This document shows positions 7,320 to 14,384 of a stretch of DNA of 19,425 nucleotides, in pieces. The notes below the pieces were generated by a model. It was not told the origin of the DNA, ran no database searches, and was given only the letters and a program-made list of their open reading frames with translations. Every line of letters begins with the position of its first letter. Positions within the stretch are counted from its first letter, which is position 1. A program made the position numbers and the translations under genes. Source of the DNA: CALZFJ01 sp051878575 (GTDB lineage Bacteria; Bacteroidota; Bacteroidia; Bacteroidales; Muribaculaceae); NCBI GenBank assembly GCA_051878575.1, contig JBJEKJ010000005.1, forward strand, positions 1 to 19,425. The letters run 5' to 3'.

Positions 7320-8033
7320 ATGACCTATTTAAGCGTAAATATCAACAAGATAGCGACATTGCGCAATGCGCGTGGAGGGAATTTGCCGAATGTGGAGAAT
7401 GTGGCCGTCGACTGCGAGCGTTTCGGTGCCGACGGCATCACCGTTCACCCTCGCCCCGACGAGCGCCACATAAGGCAGTCGGACGTCTTTGCATTACGCC
7501 CCTTGATTCGCTCAGAGTTCAATATCGAGGGCTATCCGTCGGAGGAGTTCATGGAGCTCGTGCTGAAAGTGAAGCCGGCACAAGTGACTCTCGTGCCCGA
7601 CGCTCCCGACGCACTAACCTCGTCGGCAGGATGGAAGGTGGCTGAGAACATGGAGCTTCTCACCAATATCGTCGAGCGGCTGAAAGACGCCGGCATTCGC
7701 ACAAGCATTTTCGTCGACACCGACATCGACAACATAAAGATGGCTGCCAAGACGGGAACCGACCGTGTGGAGCTATACACCGGCCCCTACGCCGCCAACT
7801 TCAAGAAAAACCCCGCCGAGGCCGTGGCACCCTACGCCGCCGCATCCGACGCCGCTCACCGATGCGGATTGGGCGTGAACGCCGGACACGACCTCAACTT
7901 GCAGAACCTTAAGTATTTCCACGACAACATCCCCTATCTCAACGAGGTGTCGATAGGCCACTCGCTAATCTCCGATGCCCTGTATATGGGACTGGAGCAG
8001 ACCATAAAGGCCTACAAGGAATGCTTGAGATAG
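7320..8033 (+). CDS. pdxJ: Pyridoxine 5'-phosphate synthase
   Basis: 237 residues, the standard length. PdxJ condenses 1-deoxyxylulose 5-phosphate with 3-amino-2-oxopropyl phosphate to form pyridoxine 5'-phosphate, the last ring-forming step of the DXP-dependent vitamin B6 route in the cytoplasm. Family marks run the length of the protein: 'SVNINKIATLRNARGG' at the start, H43 and H50 in 'GITVHPRPDERHI', E70 in 'FNIEGYPS', 'VTLVPDAPDALTSSAGW', 'VELYTGPYA', 'GLGVNAGHDLN' and the C-terminal 'SIGHSLISDALYMGL'. It opens a plus-strand operon; the ExbB-like gene follows after 42 bases. The metabolic gene and the energy-transduction genes have no direct biochemical link, so the grouping probably reflects a conserved gene order. 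Confidence 0.97.
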   Translation: MTYLSVNINKIATLRNARGGNLPNVENVAVDCERFGADGITVHPRPDERHIRQSDVFALRPLIRSEFNIEGYPSEEFMELVLKVKPAQVTLVPDAPDALTSSAGWKVAENMELLTNIVERLKDAGIRTSIFVDTDIDNIKMAAKTGTDRVELYTGPYAANFKKNPAEAVAPYAAASDAAHRCGLGVNAGHDLNLQNLKYFHDNIPYLNEVSIGHSLISDALYMGLEQTIKAYKECLR

Positions 8034-8075
8034 GCTTGCGGAAAACACTAAAATGACATTAATTTATTATACGAA

Positions 8076-8810
8076 ATGACATTGACTTCTTCTATCCTCG
8101 CCCTAATTGCCGCACAAGGCGACATGATGACGCAAGTGGCCGACACCGTGGCCCAAGCCGCCATGCAAGCCGCCACGCCACCCGACCAAGAGCTGTCGGT
8201 GTGGAGCTTGTGCATGAAAGGAGGCATAATCATGCTGCCACTGGCAATACTGTCGGTTATCAGCATCTACATATTGATTGAGCGTTATCTCGCCATCACG
8301 GCTGCCGCCAAGGAGGACAGCACTTTCATGAAGCGAATAAAAGACTATATCCACGATGGCGAAATTGAGAGCGCCATGAACCTTTGCCGAAAGACCGATA
8401 CACCTTATTCACGCTTGATAATGAAGGGTATAAGCCGCATCGGACGCCCAATGAACGACGTGCTCGTGGCCATTGAGAACGTGGGCAACATGGAAGTGTC
8501 GGCACTCGCCAAAGGCTTCACATGGCTTGCCACCACCGCATCGGGAGCGCCGATGATAGGATTCCTCGGCACGGTGACGGGTATGGTGAAGGCTTTCTTC
8601 TCGCTTGCCAGCGCAGGCTCCAACGCCAACGTGTCGGTGCTTGCCGGTGGCATCTACGAGGCGCTTGTCACCACCGTGGCCGGACTTGTGGTGGGAATCA
8701 TAGCCCTTTTTGCCTACAACTTCCTCGTCTCGCGCCTCAACAAGGTGATGAAGCAGCTTGAGGCCAAGACTATGGAATTTATGGACTTGCTCAACGAGCC
8801 GGTGAAATAA
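8076..8810 (+). CDS. exbB: MotA/TolQ/ExbB-family proton channel protein
   Basis: 244 residues. A short N-terminal hydrophobic stretch and linker precede a membrane helix at about residues 50-70 ('IIMLPLAILSVISIYILIER'). A cytoplasmic helical region follows, then two long helices with the family signatures 'GFTWLATTASGAPMIGFLGT' and 'GGIYEALVTTVAGLVVGI'. These proteins form the pentameric inner-membrane channel that, with ExbD/TolR, uses the proton gradient to drive a TonB or TolA partner. The ExbD-like gene follows after 15 bases and a TonB/TolA-like gene after that, giving the full set in order. ExbB and TolQ cannot be told apart from sequence alone; the symbol marks the family. Confidence 0.9.
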   Translation: MTLTSSILALIAAQGDMMTQVADTVAQAAMQAATPPDQELSVWSLCMKGGIIMLPLAILSVISIYILIERYLAITAAAKEDSTFMKRIKDYIHDGEIESAMNLCRKTDTPYSRLIMKGISRIGRPMNDVLVAIENVGNMEVSALAKGFTWLATTASGAPMIGFLGTVTGMVKAFFSLASAGSNANVSVLAGGIYEALVTTVAGLVVGIIALFAYNFLVSRLNKVMKQLEAKTMEFMDLLNEPVK

Positions 8811-8825
8811 AAACTCCCAAAAAAA

Positions 8826-9281
8826 ATGGCATTACGACGACAACACGACATGCTCACAGTGTTCAATATGGCCTCGATGACCGACGTCATATTCCTGCTG
8901 CTGATATTCTTTATGGTGACTTCTACATTCGTATTCCCATCGGCCCTTGAGGTGAACCTGCCGCAATCGAGCGAGCAGACCGCCGTGAAGCCCGGAACTC
9001 GAGTGTGGGTGGACAAGGACATGCACCTCTATGCAGCTTTCGGCGAGGAGGAGCCGAAGCCCCTGAAGCCCGACCAGCTGATGACATTCCTGCAACTGTC
9101 GCAGCAAAGCAATCCCGAGCAGTTCATAGCCCTATATGCCGACGAGGAAGTGCCTTACGGGAAAATTGTGGACATTCTCGACAAAGGCGCGCGCCTGAAC
9201 GTGAGAATAGTGCTTGCCACCAAGCCGGCAAGCGCAAAATATGCCACCCCCGACGCTCCCATCGAGGCACAAAGGCGATAA
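8826..9281 (+). CDS. exbD: ExbD/TolR-family biopolymer transport protein
   Basis: 151 residues: a short basic cytoplasmic start (MALRRQHD), one membrane helix at about residues 20-39 and a periplasmic domain. D20 in 'MASMTDVIFLLLIFFMVTST' is the membrane aspartate that carries protons in this family. The periplasmic part ('VWVDKDMHLYAAFGEE', 'EQFIALYADEEVPYGKIVDI') matches the ExbD fold. It ends in a polar tail. It works with the preceding ExbB-like channel to energise the following TonB/TolA-like protein, and is translated from the same transcript. Confidence 0.92.
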   Translation: MALRRQHDMLTVFNMASMTDVIFLLLIFFMVTSTFVFPSALEVNLPQSSEQTAVKPGTRVWVDKDMHLYAAFGEEEPKPLKPDQLMTFLQLSQQSNPEQFIALYADEEVPYGKIVDILDKGARLNVRIVLATKPASAKYATPDAPIEAQRR

Positions 9282-9329
9282 CACGCATATATCGCACACA
9301 CTCATATTATTAGCTAAACTTTCTCGATA

Positions 9330-10130
9330 ATGAATCCCATCGACAAGAATAATAAAATCGCAATTATCGCCACGGCGGCAATACACGTGGCGGTGTTGCT
9401 CATTCTTGTCCTCTCATATCTGCACTATCACTATGAGCCGATGCCCGAGAACAGCAAGAACGACGACATCACATTCCTCGGCGGACAATATGTGATGCTC
9501 GGCGACGCGCTCAAATCCTTCAACAGCACTTTGAGCGCCCCTCGCCACGAGCAGAAGGCCGACAAGCCCACCGCAAAGGACAATGAGCTGAAAAACAGCG
9601 GTATGGCGGGTGAGGAAGCCAAGCCAAGCGTGTCAACCGAGAAGGAATCGCCAATGAAAGTGGAGAAAAAGACGTCGAAGCCCGAGAAAACCGGACCCAC
9701 AAAAGAGGAAATCGAGGAACGGGAAAGAATAAAGGCCGAAAAGGAGGCAAAACGCAAGACCAACAGCAAGGTGCAGAACGCCTTCGGAAAGTCGGGAGGC
9801 AAATCGACAAGCTCAAACGCAGGCTCGCCAAACGGCAACAGCAACACCGGGGCACGAACAGGAGCTCCGGGCGTGTCGGGGCTCGCCGGCTACACATTAG
9901 ACTCCTGGGGACGCCCATCAAGCCCGGTATATGGCAAAGTGGTGATTCGCGTGCGCGTGAACGCACGCGGCAAGGTGATTGCGGCAAGCTACAGCAGCGG
10001 CAGCGGAACGGCGGCAAGCAACATGGCAGTGCGCCGCAGCTGCGAGCAGGCTGCTCGGCAATCGGCATTCTCAGTACCGGTAGGCACCACCGACGAGGCA
10101 GTAGGCTACATCACATGGCGCTTCGAGTGA
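9330..10130 (+). CDS. TonB/TolA-like energy transducer protein
   Basis: 266 residues. One membrane helix lies near the N-terminus (about residues 10-29, 'IAIIATAAIHVAVLLILVLS'). A charged Lys/Glu-rich helix ('EEIEERERIKAEKEAKRK') and a Gly/Ser/Asn-rich linker span the periplasm. The C-terminal 80 residues form a TonB-C-like domain ('GKVVIRVRVNARGKVIAASY', then 'GYITWRFE'). The classical Pro-rich TonB spacer is missing, and the charged coiled segment is closer to TolA, so it may serve the Tol-Pal system rather than nutrient receptors. It is last in the pdxJ operon, 48 bases after the ExbD-like gene. Its last 20 bases overlap the convergent channel gene. Confidence 0.82.
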   Translation: MNPIDKNNKIAIIATAAIHVAVLLILVLSYLHYHYEPMPENSKNDDITFLGGQYVMLGDALKSFNSTLSAPRHEQKADKPTAKDNELKNSGMAGEEAKPSVSTEKESPMKVEKKTSKPEKTGPTKEEIEERERIKAEKEAKRKTNSKVQNAFGKSGGKSTSSNAGSPNGNSNTGARTGAPGVSGLAGYTLDSWGRPSSPVYGKVVIRVRVNARGKVIAASYSSGSGTAASNMAVRRSCEQAARQSAFSVPVGTTDEAVGYITWRFE

Positions 10131-11322
10131 GGCCGGCAAGATCGGAGCCGCTCGGAGCCTGATAGAGACGCACCTTGAATTGTGCCGCCGAGGCGATTAT
10201 ATACTCCATAGCCACAGCGGCCAACTCCTCATAGCGCACGAAATCCGATTCCTTGAAATAGAAATAAAGCTCTATAGGAAGCCCGTTCTGCGTGTGCTCG
10301 AGCTGACGCACCATCAGCCAATCATCGGTATTCACCACGCTATGGCGCTTGAGGTAGCTCTTTATGAACCTGCGGTACACCGTGAGGTTCACTATGGGCA
10401 CGCCCATGTCGATCTCGTCGCGCGTCACCAAATCCAGCCCCTTATAGGCTTCGAGCTCCTCGGTGCTACAGAATCTCACCGTGCTCACGTCGATGTAAAT
10501 CACGCGCTTCACACGGCGCCCGCGGGTGCCTATCTCCTTCCAGTTCATAAACGAGTCGGTGACAAGTATCGAAGGCGGCACCGTGGCAATCGTGTTGTCG
10601 AAATTGCGAATTTTCATCGTGGTAAGCGACACCTTCTGCACATATCCGTCGACACCGAGCTTCTTCACCGTAATCCAGTCGCCGGGCTTAAGCATGTCGT
10701 TCACATTGAGCTGAATGCCTGCCACAAGCCCCACTATACTGTCGCGAAAGAGCAGCATCATCACCGTGGCGGCGGCACCGAGTCCGGCAATTAGCGATAT
10801 CGGCGAGCGGTCGATGACTATCGCCACTATCACAATCACCCCAAGCGAGTAGAACACGAGTTTCAGGAATTGAACCAACCCCACGACATAGTGGTTGCGC
10901 AGCTTGTCGTGCGTGGCCGACAGATTGCTGACGTTGTTGAGAATGTGCGTGATAAGCGAGAGCACCATCACGGTGAGATACACCTCCGACAGCCTCACGA
11001 TAAGCACATACATCAGCTCATTATTCTCTTTATTCTCGAAACAGAGCGGCGCGAGAACCAAGAAAACCACGGCAGGCACTATGCGGCACGCCGAGCGAAG
11101 CACATAGTCGTTGAGCAGCAAGTCGTCGATTTTCGACGGCGACTTCTCCACCAACTTGTGAATTACGGGCCTGAAGATACAGCTTGCCACCACGCCACAC
11201 AGCAGCGAGAAAAGCAGCGAGACAACGAGCAGGCACCAATGCGTCACTTCGTAGAGCACATCGCCCGTCAGTCCGAGCCAACTCAAAAAATCGGCAATAT
11301 AATCCCTTGTAATGTCGATCAT
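10111..11322 (-). CDS. MscS-family mechanosensitive ion channel (YbdG-like)
   Basis: 403 residues with about five membrane segments in the first 200 residues. The pore-lining helix and beta domain follow: 'SLIAGLGAAATVMMLLFRDS', then 'GLVAGIQLNVNDMLKPGDWI' and 'NFDNTIATVPPSILVTDSFMNW'. These are signatures of the larger YbdG/MscM branch, which opens under membrane tension to release solutes on hypo-osmotic shock. The C-terminal domain is cytoplasmic. The gene ends inside the 3' end of the TonB-like gene (20-base convergent overlap). Its start is 118 bases after the rubrerythrin stop, with no clear promoter box between them, so read-through from rubrerythrin is possible. Confidence 0.92.
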   Translation of the reverse strand: MIDITRDYIADFLSWLGLTGDVLYEVTHWCLLVVSLLFSLLCGVVASCIFRPVIHKLVEKSPSKIDDLLLNDYVLRSACRIVPAVVFLVLAPLCFENKENNELMYVLIVRLSEVYLTVMVLSLITHILNNVSNLSATHDKLRNHYVVGLVQFLKLVFYSLGVIVIVAIVIDRSPISLIAGLGAAATVMMLLFRDSIVGLVAGIQLNVNDMLKPGDWITVKKLGVDGYVQKVSLTTMKIRNFDNTIATVPPSILVTDSFMNWKEIGTRGRRVKRVIYIDVSTVRFCSTEELEAYKGLDLVTRDEIDMGVPIVNLTVYRRFIKSYLKRHSVVNTDDWLMVRQLEHTQNGLPIELYFYFKESDFVRYEELAAVAMEYIIASAAQFKVRLYQAPSGSDLAGLTRSAM

Positions 11323-11439
11323 CCTGATTCAATATCCAAATTATTAACAAAAAGCAGCCGGTGAGCGCCCAAATATCGCAAGTGCGCCACACCGACCGCC
11401 ATATAGCGTCAATTATCCGGTCGCAAGCCGAGCGGACAA

Positions 11440-11982
11440 TCAATAGTTCTCGGCCTTGATCTGGAAATAAGCCTTAGGATGCGCGCACACCGGACAAAGC
11501 TCGGGGGCCTGCTTCCCAATCATGATATGGCCACAGTTGGCACACTGCCAGATGCAGTCGCCGTCCTTCGAGAACACAGTTCCGGTCTCAACATTGTTGA
11601 GCAGCTTGCGATAGCGCTCCTCGTGAGCCTTCTCGATGGCGGCCACCATCTCAAATTGGGCGGCAATCACGTCGAAGCCCTCCTCACGGGCATCCTTGGC
11701 CATATTGGCATACATATCGGTCCACTCATAGTTCTCGCCATTGGCAGCGTCGAGCAGATTCTCGGCAGTGGAGGGCACCTCGCCGCCATGCAAGTGCTTG
11801 AACCACATCTTTGCGTGCTCCTTCTCATTGGCAGCTGTCTCCTCGAAGATGGCAGCTATCTGCACATATCCATCTTTCTTGGCCTTCGAAGCATAGTAAG
11901 TATATTTATTACGAGCTTCCGACTCACCGGCAAACGCAATCTTAAGGTTTGCCTCGGTTTTTGTTCCTTTTAAATCTTTCAT
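11440..11982 (-). CDS. rbr: Rubrerythrin
   Basis: 180 residues with the two expected parts. The ferritin-like di-iron domain holds E20, E53-x-x-H56, E83-x-x-E86 and E117-x-x-H120; the first three match Desulfovibrio rubrerythrin numbering exactly. The C-terminal rubredoxin-like Fe(SCys)4 knuckle has C147, C150, C163 and C166 ('CANCG', 'CPVCAHP'). Rubrerythrin reduces hydrogen peroxide in the cytoplasm of anaerobes using electrons from NADH-linked carriers, so the host is probably an anaerobe. It is separated from the Na/Pi gene upstream by that gene's terminator, so it should have its own promoter. Confidence 0.96.
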   Translation of the reverse strand: MKDLKGTKTEANLKIAFAGESEARNKYTYYASKAKKDGYVQIAAIFEETAANEKEHAKMWFKHLHGGEVPSTAENLLDAANGENYEWTDMYANMAKDAREEGFDVIAAQFEMVAAIEKAHEERYRKLLNNVETGTVFSKDGDCIWQCANCGHIMIGKQAPELCPVCAHPKAYFQIKAENY

Positions 11983-12088
11983 AATAGTTTTTTATCTATA
12001 AATAATTAATATTGATTGGATTGTCTCTTTATTCAACTTTCTTCTCACAAATCTTTCCACAGGCTCGCCATAGCCCGATTTGCATAGA

Positions 12089-12096
12089 CAAAGATA
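12089..12096 (-). promoter_or_regulatory. Possible -7 box for rubrerythrin
   Basis: On the minus strand this reads TATCTTTG, an exact TAnnTTTG match about 107 bases before the rubrerythrin ATG. No good -33 element stands at the usual distance. The remainder of the 11983-12256 gap, apart from the terminator at 12188-12236, shows no gene. Confidence 0.3.
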
Positions 12097-12187
12097 AGAA
12101 TTTTCTACAAAACGCTTAATATTTTATCATGATTTTTTGTATCGACTCGCGATATTCCGAGGGTGTCTTTCCTCTTATCTTCTTGAA

Positions 12188-12236
12188 AAAAAATACTCTG
12201 CATCACCCTCTTAGATTGCAATGCAGAGTATTTTTT
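12188..12236 (-). terminator. Intrinsic terminator of the Na/Pi cotransporter gene
   Basis: A perfect 16-bp inverted repeat: AAAAAATACTCTGCAT at 12188-12203 and its exact complement at 12221-12236, with a 17-base loop. It lies 21 bases downstream of the Na/Pi stop on the minus strand. Read in that direction the stem ends in a run of eight T (12193-12186). A-rich and T-rich flanks on both sides could also make it work on the plus strand, but no plus-strand gene runs into it. Confidence 0.85.
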
Positions 12237-12256
12237 ATAATTTATCAAAATGTCGG

Positions 12257-14098
12257 TTACAGTACTTGATGGACTCCGGCGTCGGTACGCTTGCGGAACT
12301 GGTGCTCCACGCCCTCAATCACATTGATTATGTAGTCGCCGAGTTTCTCGGCCTCACACACTATATCCATATAGAAGATTCCCGACTGATAGTCGTATTT
12401 CTTTTGGTTGACGTTCTCTATATTCTCCACGCGAAGCAGGTTGCGATAGTTGTTGATTTCCCGCTCTTTGTTGAAATTGCGCAACAGGTCGGAGTCGTGC
12501 ACATTCTCAATGTCGCTTAATATCACGAGCATATTGGCAAGCGACTCGCTCACATATTTCATCATGGTGTCGATATTGGAGTAGATCTCGTCGGTGAAAT
12601 GGCTGTGGGCCTCTTCCTTGCGCACGAGCGTCTTGGATATATTGTAGCAGCTGTCGCCTATGCTTTCTATCTCGGTGACGATGCTGAGCATCGCCGATAC
12701 GCGCAACTTACCGTCGTAGCTCAATCGGCCATCTACCACGCGGTTAAGATAGTTGGCTATCTCTATCTCCATGCGGTCGCTTATCTCCTCATATTTCTCT
12801 ATGCGCGTGAATAGCTTGTTGAATTCCTCTGTGCCGTTTTTGGTGTGAACAAGCTGCTGTACCATGCCAAACATGCGGTCGACGCGCTCGGCATATACCA
12901 AAATCTCTCTTTGTGCCTGCGAGATGTTCAACTCCGATGCATTGAGCAGACCGCGTGAGATGAATTTGAGCTGGAATTCCTCGTCTTCCTTGCTCTTGGA
13001 GCGGATAAGGAAATTGGTTATCTTCACGTATGTGTTGGTGAACCATATCATCACGCAGAGGTTGATGATATTGAACACCGTGTGGAACATCGACAAGCCA
13101 AACGACACTGCAAACTGGAAATTGTCGATTTGCTTATACACCGGATGCCCTGCGGCGAGCGTTCCGTCCATGAGTGCCTTGTAGTCGGCAGGATTGTTCT
13201 TTTCCAATGCCTCCACATATCCTATAAGGGCATCGGGGTCGCCGGCACCCATATTCTTGGTTATCCACACTATGAGCATCACAAACGGGAAAAATGCCAC
13301 CACGGTCCAAATCGTTCCGAAGAAGTTGAATAGGAAGTGACCGAGTGCCGCTTTCTTTGCAGCCACATTTCCGCTCAAAGATGCCAGAATAGGAGTGATT
13401 GTCGTACCGATATTGCTGCCGAGCACCATTGCACAAGCCATGTCGAATGGTATCCATCCTTTCGTACACATAATAAGCACTATGGCGAATGTGGCTGCCG
13501 ACGACTGTATGACCATCGTCACCACAATGCCCACGGCCACGAAAATCATTACCGATACGAATCCGCGCGAGGCATAATCCTGCAAAAATGCGAAAATCTC
13601 AGGGCTCGACTTGAGGTCGGGAACGTTCTGCCCGATGAAGTCCAATCCCATAAACAAAAAAGAAAAGCCTATTATAAACTCACCTATTGATTTATAATTG
13701 CTTTTCTTTGAGAACAACATCGGTATAGCCAATCCTATCAACGGAATTGCAAACGCATAGATATTGCACTTGAATCCTACGATTGATATAATCCATGCAG
13801 TGAACGTGGTTCCGATGTTTGCACCCATTATCACTGCCATAGATTGTGCAAGCGACATAAGACCGGCATTCACAAAGCTCACCACCATCACAGTGGATGC
13901 CGAAGAACTTTGAATAAGCGCCGTGATCAATATACCCGTAAAAACACCGGCAAAGCGATTCTTGGTCATTGCCGACATAATGTTTCGCATGCGGTCGCCT
14001 GCCACTTTCTGCAAGCCCTCGCTCATTACCTTCATTCCATATAGGAATAATCCCACTGCTCCTAAAAGAGTCAGGAAATTTAGAATTGAGTAGTTCAT
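12257..14098 (-). CDS. Na/Pi cotransporter family protein with C-terminal PhoU-like domain
   Basis: 613 residues. The N-terminal half has two inverted membrane repeats with paired signatures: 'ALIQSSSASTVMVVSF' with 'GANIGTTFTAWI', and 'MVIQSSAATFAIVL' with 'GSNIGTTITPILASL'. These QSS motifs are the substrate and sodium region of the NptA / SLC34 family. From about residue 380 the protein is soluble and helical with a PhoU-like bundle ('REILVYAERVDRMFGMVQQL', 'ESIGDSCYNISKTL', 'EAEKLGDYIINVIEGVEH'). Bacterial members import, or possibly export, phosphate with Na+; the PhoU tail may regulate flux. The gene is monocistronic: it has its own promoter at 14163-14194 and a terminator straight after. 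Confidence 0.93.
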   Translation of the reverse strand: MNYSILNFLTLLGAVGLFLYGMKVMSEGLQKVAGDRMRNIMSAMTKNRFAGVFTGILITALIQSSSASTVMVVSFVNAGLMSLAQSMAVIMGANIGTTFTAWIISIVGFKCNIYAFAIPLIGLAIPMLFSKKSNYKSIGEFIIGFSFLFMGLDFIGQNVPDLKSSPEIFAFLQDYASRGFVSVMIFVAVGIVVTMVIQSSAATFAIVLIMCTKGWIPFDMACAMVLGSNIGTTITPILASLSGNVAAKKAALGHFLFNFFGTIWTVVAFFPFVMLIVWITKNMGAGDPDALIGYVEALEKNNPADYKALMDGTLAAGHPVYKQIDNFQFAVSFGLSMFHTVFNIINLCVMIWFTNTYVKITNFLIRSKSKEDEEFQLKFISRGLLNASELNISQAQREILVYAERVDRMFGMVQQLVHTKNGTEEFNKLFTRIEKYEEISDRMEIEIANYLNRVVDGRLSYDGKLRVSAMLSIVTEIESIGDSCYNISKTLVRKEEAHSHFTDEIYSNIDTMMKYVSESLANMLVILSDIENVHDSDLLRNFNKEREINNYRNLLRVENIENVNQKKYDYQSGIFYMDIVCEAEKLGDYIINVIEGVEHQFRKRTDAGVHQVL

Positions 14099-14162
14099 CT
14101 GCTCAGTTTAATATCGTTTATGAATTTTAGCTTGAAATATCGGCACCGCCTCTATTCTTTTG

Positions 14163-14194
14163 CAAATTTACAACAAATGGATGCAATTATCAAA
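14163..14194 (-). promoter_or_regulatory. Promoter of the Na/Pi cotransporter gene
   Basis: On the minus strand: TTTG (14194-14191), exactly 20 bases, then TAAATTTG (14170-14163), a full match to the Bacteroidota vegetative promoter. The leader to the ATG at 14098 is about 60 bases. Confidence 0.72.
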
Positions 14195-14219
14195 AAAATA
14201 TAAATACATTATTTTACTA

Positions 14220-14243
14220 TTTTTAGGGTCATTTTTAGGGTCA
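14220..14243. repeat. Tandem 12-bp repeat TTTTTAGGGTCA x2 upstream of the Na/Pi promoter
   Basis: Two identical copies, 14220-14231 and 14232-14243, head to tail and about 25 bases upstream of the -33 box of the Na/Pi promoter. The GGTCAT-plus-AT-run layout resembles the direct-repeat architecture of phosphate-regulon (Pho) boxes, though the period here is 12 rather than 11 and it reads opposite to the gene. Seen: exact repeat. Inferred: activator site. Confidence 0.5.
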
Positions 14244-14259
14244 TAATATATATGTATAT

Positions 14260-14307
14260 AAAAAGTGGACTTCCAAATGTTTATTTCACACTGAAGTCCA
14301 CTTTTTT
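14260..14307 (-). terminator. Intrinsic terminator of leuS
   Basis: A perfect 14-bp inverted repeat: AAAAAGTGGACTTC at 14260-14273 and its complement at 14293-14306, with a 19-base loop. It starts 78 bases past the leuS stop on the minus strand and ends in a five-T run. The flanks also allow plus-strand use. Confidence 0.85.
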
Positions 14308-14384
14308 GTTGCTTTCACGCTCTCATTCCGAGCATCGTTCCCGAATGTGGGCGAGTGCCTGCACGACGGCTCTTCTCAATGCCG

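Noticed and set aside
12000..12180. Possible small RNA or tRNA in the rubrerythrin upstream gap
   Set aside because: No cloverleaf, stable hairpin or conserved RNA motif could be found apart from the terminator at 12188-12236.
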